Source of the DNA: Lewinella sp041392765
GTDB taxonomy: Bacteria > Bacteroidota > Bacteroidia > Chitinophagales > Saprospiraceae
Length of the DNA stretch: 64,000 bases
Direction: 5' to 3'
Assembly: GCA_041392765.1 (NCBI GenBank)
Contig: JAWKLL010000011.1
Location: 61,420 to 125,419 of the forward strand
A program made the translations under genes and the position numbers. Positions within the stretch are counted from its first letter, which is position 1. The number at the start of each line of letters is the position of its first letter. Of this stretch, positions 57,507-64,000 are shown piece by piece. The notes under the pieces were generated by a model that had not been told where the DNA came from, did no database searches, and saw nothing but the letters and a program-made list of their open reading frames with translations.

Positions 57507-58495
57507 ATGAAATCTTTTATGACTTCGCTGACCCTTCTCAGTTTTATTGCTGTTTCCTGTGTTCCACAGCAGCAATATGCAGAGTTGGAAGAAACCCTCA
57601 ATTACTATAAAAATGAGTCCTTGGCTACCGATAGTATCCGAGCAGTTAACCAGCAATTAGCATCAGAAAACAACGAAACCCAAGCGGATTACCAATCGCT
57701 TACCCGCGAATTAGAACGCCTGACGGCTACCAACATTAGCCTCAACAGAAACTACCAAGATATTGTCAATCGGTACAATAACCTCGTTAGTGAAAACCAA
57801 CAGGTACTCACTACCAGCAGCTATGAAACAGCCACCTTGGAACAGGAATTGGCTTTGCGCGAAGAAGAACTCGACAAAAAGAACGTTCCCTCACCATGAT
57901 GGAAACCCAACTTCGCAGCCGCGATGTGGAACTCCAGCGATTAGAAGCACGCGGCGCTACCCCCATGGATTACAATGCCATCCCCGATGCGCAATATCAG
58001 GAGTTGCGCCGTCAAAAAGCTGCTGTGAATCAGCAACGCGATGCGATGGTCGCCTATCTTCAACGAGTATTAGTGGGTTTCCCCAACGAGGAAGTAGCCA
58101 TCACCACCACCGCTAGTGGACTGACACTGACCCTCAGTGAATCCTTGCTCTTTCCGCAAGGCGACAATGGCAGCGTTTACTGGAAAGGCCGCCAAGCACT
58201 TCAACAAATTGCAGTTGTCCTACGCGACTACCCCAATTTACCCATTGATATCATTGGACATACCAACCCAAGTTCTAATGAAGATATTGATTGGGAAACC
58301 AGTATTTTCAGATCTATGGCGGTAGCGAAAGAGTTGACCTCTTTTGGTTTAGACACAGGACGTGTAACGGCTTCGGGACGTGGCAGCAATCACCCTGTTG
58401 TGCCCGCTACTAACTCCCGTGCCCAAATCGTTAACGGACGTACCGTCATTGACATTCCGTTGGATTTTACTGCTATTTTGCAATCTTTGGATTAA
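57507..58495 (+). CDS. OmpA-family lipoprotein with coiled coil, one frame break
   Basis: About 330 residues. Signal MKSFMTSLTLLSFIAVSC; a long coiled coil (YAELEETLNYYKNESLA, LASENNETQADYQSLTRELE, ATLEQELALREEELDKK). After one missing base in the A5 run 57876-57880 the frame continues ERSLTMMETQLRSRDVELQR. The OmpA C-terminal domain has LSESLLFPQGDNGSVYWKGR, IDIIGHTNPSSN and VTASGRGSNHPVVP. It links the outer membrane to peptidoglycan through the OmpA domain. Confidence 0.88.
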
Positions 58496-58504
58496 CCCGC
58501 AGCT

Positions 58505-59931
58505 ATGTCACAGCTTCCTAATCATTCCGAAGTTAACCGGATTTTTCAATTACAGCACGCTCCTGCCAACCTGCAAGCGATGAAGGACAGCTCCTATCGG
58601 GAACGTCTGAGCAGGATTGAACGCATTGAAAAATTCATCTTATCCGATGCGAATCAAGAGGCATTAGCAACTGCATTGTGGAAAGATCTTCGCAAATGCA
58701 AAGAAGAAGTCATCTTGTCGGAAGTGATGCCTACGCTCGGCATGATTACCCACATCAAAAGGAATCTGAAGCAATGGATGCAGCCTACCCCTGTGGCAGC
58801 ACCGCTTATGCTGTTGGGGATCAGCTCCCATATTCGCTACGAACCCAAGGGGCACGTCATGGTAATGTCGCCGTGGAACTACCCTTTCAGTTGAGCATTA
58901 TCCCTCTTATTCATGCCTTGGCAGCCGGTAATGTGGTGACGCTAAAGCCTTCGGAGCATACACCTCATGTAGCGGCTTTCCTCCACCGGATGATTCAGCG
59001 CCTTTTCCCTGAAAACGAGGTGTCCGTCATAGAAGGAGATGTTCCCGTAGCGAGTGCCCTATTGGAACAACCGTACCACCATATATTTTTCACAGGCAGT
59101 CCGGCGGTGGGTAAAATTGTGATGCAAGCGGCAGCCCGCCACTTAACGTCGGTTACCCTAGAGTTGGGAGGCAAATCGCCCTGCATCGTGGATGAAACTG
59201 CAGATATAGACAAGGTAGCCGCTCAAGTAGCCTGGGGCAAATCCATCAATTGTGGCCAAACTTGCATAGCGCCAGATTATGTGCTGATTCAGGAAAACAA
59301 AAAGGAAGCTTTCTTGGCAGCCTACCGTCAGGCTATTGAAAAAATGTACAATACTTCCGGCAGGGGCATTCAACAATGTCCGGAATACCCACGTATTGTA
59401 AACGCCCGCAACCACAGCAGGATTCAGCAGCTACTGGATGGTGCTATTGCCGATGGTGCTAAAATAGCCATAGGTGGCCAAAGTGATCATGAAGACCTAT
59501 ACATCGCTCCTACTGTACTCGACCAAGTACACAAGGACATGGACATCATGCGGGAAGAAATTTTCGGCCCGGTGCTACCTATCATGACGTTTCAACAGAT
59601 AGAAGAGGTGCCAGCGATTATACAGCAATTACCCAAACCATTGGCTCTCTACATCATGAGTCGCAATCGTCACCACCAAGAATATATTTTACAACACACC
59701 TCCGCAGGCGGCACCGTCATCAACGAACTGATGACGACCACGCTCAACCCTTTCCTTCCTTTTGGAGGTGTTAACAACAGCGGTATTGGCAAATCCAACG
59801 GTCGCCACAGCTTTATCGAGTTTTCAAACGAACGCGGTGTCATGCGCAGACGCTTCTTAGACCTTAAAATGATTTTCCCACCCTACAATAAAACCATCGT
59901 GAAGTGGATGGCGAGGCTGGCGAGGTGGTGA
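58505..59931 (+). CDS. NAD(P)-dependent aldehyde dehydrogenase, one frame break
   Basis: About 476 residues. ALDH motifs: MVMSPWNYPFQLSIIPLIHA (after a one-base correction in the T3 run 58885-58887), NVVTLKPSEHTP, HHIFFTGSPAVGKIVMQAAA, VTLELGGKSPCIVDETADID, INCGQTCIAPDYVLI with the catalytic Cys, EEIFGPVLPIM and NPFLPFGGVNNSGIGKSNGR. It is of the short-chain fatty aldehyde dehydrogenase type with a hydrophobic C-terminal tail (MIFPPYNKTIVKWMARLARW), which may associate with the membrane. It begins ten bases after the OmpA gene. Confidence 0.92.
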
Positions 59932-60368
59932 TTTTGGAAGCAAGGCAGCAGGATTTTGCTAAGAAAGCAACTGCGGTGTGGCGGATTCCTTATTCGGAGT
60001 AAATGCAAAAGGACGTAAATAAAAAAAGCGCAATTAATTGAAAAACATAAGTTCATGATTTACGCCTTTTGCTTCGTGCTGAATGTTCTCTTTTCTCGAT
60101 ATAATCCTATCTTTTAGTAGTGACAAAATATAAGCATTTTTTCTTCTTTTTGGAGTCCAGTTCTTGGGGAGTACCTCATTGGGCGCACTTCACTGATTTC
60201 AAGCCAATCCAGTCTTTGCGGTAAATCAAACATGGTGCTAGGGACAAAAAAACGTACCAAAGGGTACGCTATAACCGAGACAAAAGTACAACTGCTACTT
60301 TCTGTTGCAAAACCATGTTTCGTTTTTATATTTTTGCAGGATGATTTTTTACAATACTACTACTCGAA
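59932..60368. other. Non-coding gap at the edge of the AT-rich module, with promoter and hairpin
   Basis: 437 bases without a gene. A hairpin CGTACC (60252-60257) with GGTACG and an A/T run looks like a terminator on the minus strand. TTG (60305-60307) and TATTTTTG (60329-60336) form a likely promoter for the next gene. Composition becomes AT-rich from here to the right edge. Confidence 0.5.
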
Positions 60369-60962
60369 ATGAATAAAGAGTTTTCATTTTATGAGTTTAC
60401 AGGATTAATCACTCCCAGTGTAATTCTGCTTTTCTCAATTGACATACTGTTAAAAAAAGTATGTTCAATTTCGATTTTCGACTTCTCCAATTTAGGAGAG
60501 TCACTTGTTTTTATTGTCATTGCTTATGGTTTTGGCCACATCATTCAAAGCTTTGGATATTTTTTTGAAAAACTCATTTGGTGGCTACTAAAAGGAAGGC
60601 CAACACAATGGTTAAAAAGTGAAGGTAGATTTAAGCAAACCATAGTTTCTCAAACAGAGGCACAAAAAATCCTCAGCAAACTTCAAAGCGAATTTGGGGA
60701 TAAGAGAGACTACGGAAGCATAACATACACTAAAATTTATGGATCGAACAAATCTGGCAGAATTGATATTTTTAATGGTAACTTTTCCTTATTCAGAGGG
60801 TTATCCATTTGTTTTATAGTTTTATTGATAACGACAATCTGCTTACATCTGGGTTGGTGGTTTCTTGTGCCGTTATCTTTTTTAGTCGTCTCCACAGTGC
60901 GTATGATTCACTTTGGCAAATGTTATGCAAGAGAACTTTACAGGACTTACTTTATGCTATAA
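60369..60962 (+). CDS. Four-helix membrane protein next to the E1/E2/JAB module
   Basis: 197 residues. Helices near residues 13-30 (FTGLITPSVILLFSIDIL), 42-60 (LGESLVFIVIAYGFGHIIQS), 143-165 (LSICFIVLLITTICLHL) and 165-185 (WWFLVPLSFLVVSTVRMI). Between them a cytoplasmic loop of about 75 charged residues (FKQTIVSQTEAQKILSKLQS). Similar four-helix proteins are found in defence islands, but I cannot name this family. It converges on the E1/E2/JAB gene with only seven bases between stops. AT-rich like its neighbours, unlike the rest of the window. Confidence 0.7.
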   Translation: MNKEFSFYEFTGLITPSVILLFSIDILLKKVCSISIFDFSNLGESLVFIVIAYGFGHIIQSFGYFFEKLIWWLLKGRPTQWLKSEGRFKQTIVSQTEAQKILSKLQSEFGDKRDYGSITYTKIYGSNKSGRIDIFNGNFSLFRGLSICFIVLLITTICLHLGWWFLVPLSFLVVSTVRMIHFGKCYARELYRTYFML

Positions 60963-60969
60963 GACAAAT

Positions 60970-63152
60970 TTATCCAACGTAAACTTCGAGTTGTGAATCA
61001 CCAACTATGACCATCAAACCAGGAAATCCACGGGGCTGCATGAAGTCTTTTATCCATTTGAAAAGTATCAAGTCGTCACAACTTTGCTTTGTTGAACATT
61101 TATTAGGATGTGAGTGCCATTCCCCAATATATAACAAATGATTATCAGTGCATTTCTCTATGTGTTCTAACCTATCTTTTAGCCCATTAATTCCCCTGTA
61201 ATATGCAGTAGGGTATTCTTTGCTATCATTTGGGGAAAATATGCTATCAACAATATAAATAATCTTCGACTGCATATCAAATGAGCCAATAAGGATACCA
61301 CCAGTTTCCGATGGTAGCTTTATTGCTCTTTGTTTATGTATTTTTTCATGCAAGTCGCTACTAATTAAAATAATCCAATCACCCGTCTCAGTCTTTACAA
61401 ATGGAGAAGTAGGTATAAAAAAATGAGAAATGCTCATATCCTCATTCAAATGCCATATTCTAACAAAGGCATTTGTCTCTGAGTATAATTGCTTAATAAC
61501 ACCTGATGCTATCGAACTAAATATTCCAAAATATTCGTTGGGTATATTATTGCTAATATCTCTGCACGAATTTCCGTAACGAACCCTACCTGAATCAAAT
61601 TCAAAATGATTCTCCAATCTCGTTTCTTGGCAAAGAAACTTGTAGTATAACATTTCAAGCTCGCCTAATTTGGTTGACTTTTCCGAATCTTCAGCCATGA
61701 TTACCAAATCATTTCCCTTCGGATTCAAAAACACGGAAATTGCTCTACCATGAACACCCTCAATTTTTGATAATGCTCTACTTACAGATAGCGATGCAGA
61801 TGTATCTATTATTAAGTCAGAATTTAACAACCTCTCTTTTAATTCATTTGAAATGGTTGAAATCCCAAATTTTTCAACAAACGGTACGGAAAAAGTGGGG
61901 TTGTCTAAAATTTGATTCGCTGTGAAAGAGATTGCATGAGATTTAAAATAACCAATGTGAAAGTTTGAAAGTGTGTGCCTGTATAAGTTATGTGGAAGCA
62001 AAATGTCATCATCCACAATAGACCAACTATTTCCAAATCCAGATCGAGCAAGTGTGTTAAATACTCCTGAACCAATTGCCCCTACACCAATTTGAAGAAT
62101 CGAACCATACCCCGCTGAAGTATTAGTTTGTGAAAGAGTTTTCGCCAACTTTTGGCTATAACAACTATAAGGCAAAAGCATCCATACAGGTACTTTTGTT
62201 GATTCTTCCAAGTTGGGTTCGGCTAATAATAATGGAGATACTATGTTGTCGTGGACTCCTAATAGTGATATTAAAATTCCGATTTCTTTAGTGGATTTAT
62301 GGCACCAAAACGCAAATCTTTGTATGCTTTCCACTTCAGTACCTAACTCTCTTTGAGTGGGAACGCTAAGGATAATAATTGGAAATAGCTCCCTGAACCT
62401 TTCATCAAGCACAAACTCTTTGAAGGATGAAACCAAGTCTAATTCAAGGCCGCTAAACAAATTAATTAAATCATACAATGTCTGGGGTATTCTATTTACT
62501 ATTCCATGTAACCTTGGTTTGGATTCAAATAGCTTTGCGTAGAATTTACCACCGCTATTCATCTCACCATTCTGCACTTCCAAGTTGATTTGGTACTTTG
62601 TCTCGCTTCTTACTGTTACACTCAATATTTCACCGTTTCTAATATTTTCTGGAATGACAATTGCACCATTTGCACTCAAAATAAATGGCTCTAACGGTTG
62701 GTCATTCTGATGTAGCTGCCTAATGCAGACAATGAAAGCCAATCTCTAATCCTTTCAATAAATGAATAAGGAATTCAGAAAAGCAGAACTTCATCTGGCG
62801 ATTGTTCATATAAACAAAGACACCTTGGCTTTTCAAATTCGACGATATTTTGGTGAGGAAGTCTTGGAAAATCTTCTCTAAGTGCGTAAACAGAGGGAAG
62901 TTGAAAATCTGATTTTACCTCAATAAGTATTCTTTCGGAGTAATCAATGCGATTAGGTATTTTCTGTGGACGCTGAACATCTACATCGAACACTAAGAAT
63001 TCTGTTTCCCTGGCCGTAAACTTTCCAGCACTTACAATTGAGCAGAAACTATGGGCTTTAATAGCTTGTAAAATCTCAGTTGACTTAGTGAAGGTCAACT
63101 CAGCTTCATTAAGGTCAATCCCTTCATAAGGTGGAAATATGTAGTTAATCAT
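60970..63152 (-). CDS. E2-E1-JAB triple-domain protein (bacterial ubiquitin-like conjugation/deconjugation type), one stop and one frame break
   Basis: Coding runs from ATG 63152. E2/UBC-like part: FCSIVSAGKFTARETEFLVF, LPSVYALREDFPRLPHQNIV, KPRCLCLYEQSPDEVLLF; then TGA (62775-62777) where a Trp is expected, IPYSFIERIRDWLSLSALG, a one-base loss at 62718-62720, QLHQNDQPLEPFIL. ThiF/E1 part: ILQIGVGAIGSGVFNTLARS (nucleotide loop), VDDDILLPHNLYRH, GNSCRDIS. C-terminal JAB metalloprotease: TGGILIGSF, GEWHSHPNKCSTKQSCDDLI with the HxH...D zinc site. About 727 residues if repaired. Members of this architecture activate, transfer and remove ubiquitin-like tags. Divergently arranged with nothing; MBL gene lies ten bases upstream. 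Confidence 0.85.
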
Positions 63153-63161
63153 GTTGAAATT

Positions 63162-64000
63162 TTACCCGGCTCTTGGTGGGGTTTTAGAGCCGATATAAAC
63201 ACTTGCAGTTGCCATAGCCTTCTCTAATTCAACCCCTTCTTCATCAAGAATTTTGAAAACTAAAGGCTTTGGTTCATTTTCTGTTGGATGTTCCATAGTT
63301 ACCTTAAATTCACCTTCCAAGCCCTCTGCGACCTGCGAATAATAATTTGCGGCCTGTTTATGGGGAGGTTGCGTATCATCATACCCTGAAGGAATGGGTT
63401 TGCTGGGGGAAACAATATAGCCACCTTTTCTACCTTGAACTTCAAACATCCACTTAATCTCATCATCTGGAACAGTTTGTTTTTGCCCTTTTTCGTCAGA
63501 TAATGCGGTATAACTACAATGGTGGGAAACATGGATTAAATCCCATTCCAATCTCGTTTCGTTACCCTTTTTCTTTGTAACAAGTATTATATCTTTCCAT
63601 ACCTCCCAAGTTATATCAGCACCAAAAACAGCTTCCGTCTTAGCTTTATTATTGAATGTTAAATGAAGCGTTATTGCTGATGAATTTCTGTCAATTTCAG
63701 CATCACTAATATGTGAAACAAATGGGCTTTGAGCAAAAAACTCAACTCCATCATCTTCTAAGTTAAATGTATCAACAACTGTTCCTGCATCAACTATAAG
63801 GTGACGCCTTGATTCAAAGTCTATTCCTTGCTCCTTACACCATTCTTTTAGCCTTTTTGGTCTTGAGAATACTTTAATGTCTTTACCCTCTTTAAATCTG
63901 TGCCTCGCTTCTGCTTGCATTATTTTTGCTTCATCCTCACATTTATCCTCTAAGATTGATGATGCAGGAACCCACATTTCTGCAATTTTCTTTCTTCCCT
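63162..64000 (-). CDS. Metallo-beta-lactamase-fold protein, 5' end beyond the window
   Basis: At least 279 residues; the frame is open to the right edge (GRKKIAEMWVPAS precedes the first internal Met), so the N-terminus with the HxHxDH motif is outside. Visible: RRHLIVDAG, VSHISDAEIDRNSSAITLHL, FGADITWEVWKDIILVTKK (metal Asp region) and LIHVSHHCSYTALSDE, which matches the H-x-S-H-H-x-S of ComEC-like MBL domains. The C-terminal third (KGGYIVSPSKPIPSGYDD, PPRAG end) is less conserved. It lies ten bases before the E2-E1-JAB start, the same strand, so probably one operon. Confidence 0.8.
   Translation of the reverse strand, partial: GRKKIAEMWVPASSILEDKCEDEAKIMQAEARHRFKEGKDIKVFSRPKRLKEWCKEQGIDFESRRHLIVDAGTVVDTFNLEDDGVEFFAQSPFVSHISDAEIDRNSSAITLHLTFNNKAKTEAVFGADITWEVWKDIILVTKKKGNETRLEWDLIHVSHHCSYTALSDEKGQKQTVPDDEIKWMFEVQGRKGGYIVSPSKPIPSGYDDTQPPHKQAANYYSQVAEGLEGEFKVTMEHPTENEPKPLVFKILDEEGVELEKAMATASVYIGSKTPPRAG

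Noticed and set aside
1..64000. CRISPR arrays, integrases, phage structural genes, ribosomal RNA
   Set aside because: I saw no regular direct-repeat/spacer pattern, no tyrosine or serine recombinase motif, no capsid or terminase motif and no rRNA sequence in the window.

Overview
The window looks like a chromosome segment of a Bacteroidota bacterium, most likely in the Saprospiria (Lewinella-like) branch. The evidence is five proteins with C-terminal type IX secretion (T9SS) sorting domains, a PorP/SprF-family protein, two large TonB-type outer-membrane proteins, a Reg_prop two-component sensor, many lipoproteins with a Cys lipobox, and promoters of the Bacteroidota type (TTG about 17-21 bp upstream of TAnnTTTG) with no strong Shine-Dalgarno signals. 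The genus is inference.

Layout. 1-6.8 kb: a left-truncated alkaline phosphatase, aroC, a lipoprotein, tRNA-His, an lptE-containing three-gene operon and a second alkaline phosphatase. 6.8-13 kb: outer-membrane barrel, giant TPR protein, rocD. 13-15 kb: a small decayed accessory patch (Rpn-type nuclease, DUF4143 ATPase relic). 15-25 kb: secreted T9SS proteins, a hotdog thioesterase, msrB, a TonB receptor and a T9SS protein with an internal 1.3-kb tandem duplication. 25-32.5 kb: fabH, a LuxR-type response regulator with its Reg_prop sensor kinase, an FAH-family hydrolase and a protein with a macro-like C-terminal motif. 32.5-43 kb: a dockerin-bearing T9SS protein, an apparently chimeric glutamate-cysteine ligase/CBS ORF, a TPR protein, a PIF1-like helicase and a CarboxypepD_reg/OMP barrel. 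43-60 kb: housekeeping and envelope genes (CYTH, mevalonate kinase, rimM, mnmA, RlpA/SPOR, MFS, T9SS proteins, PorP/SprF, NlpC/P60-like, HerA-like ATPase, cohesin lipoprotein, OmpA, aldehyde dehydrogenase). 60.3-64 kb: a visibly AT-richer accessory module with a four-helix membrane protein, an E2-E1-JAB triple-domain protein (bacterial ubiquitin-like conjugation/deconjugation type) and a metallo-beta-lactamase-fold protein cut by the right edge. This last module is the best candidate for an unusual biological system.

Quality note. More than twenty single-base frame breaks interrupt otherwise well-conserved genes, including the normally essential aroC and fabH. Many sit in homopolymers. I read most of these as sequencing or consensus indels and annotate the genes across them. 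The DUF4143 relic, which has three in-frame stops plus a shift, looks genuinely decayed. A dispersed palindromic repeat family (5.2, 37.0 and 47.2 kb, one copy nested inside another) and a 233-bp element with perfect 22-bp inverted ends (54.0 kb) are non-coding structures that the genes do not explain.
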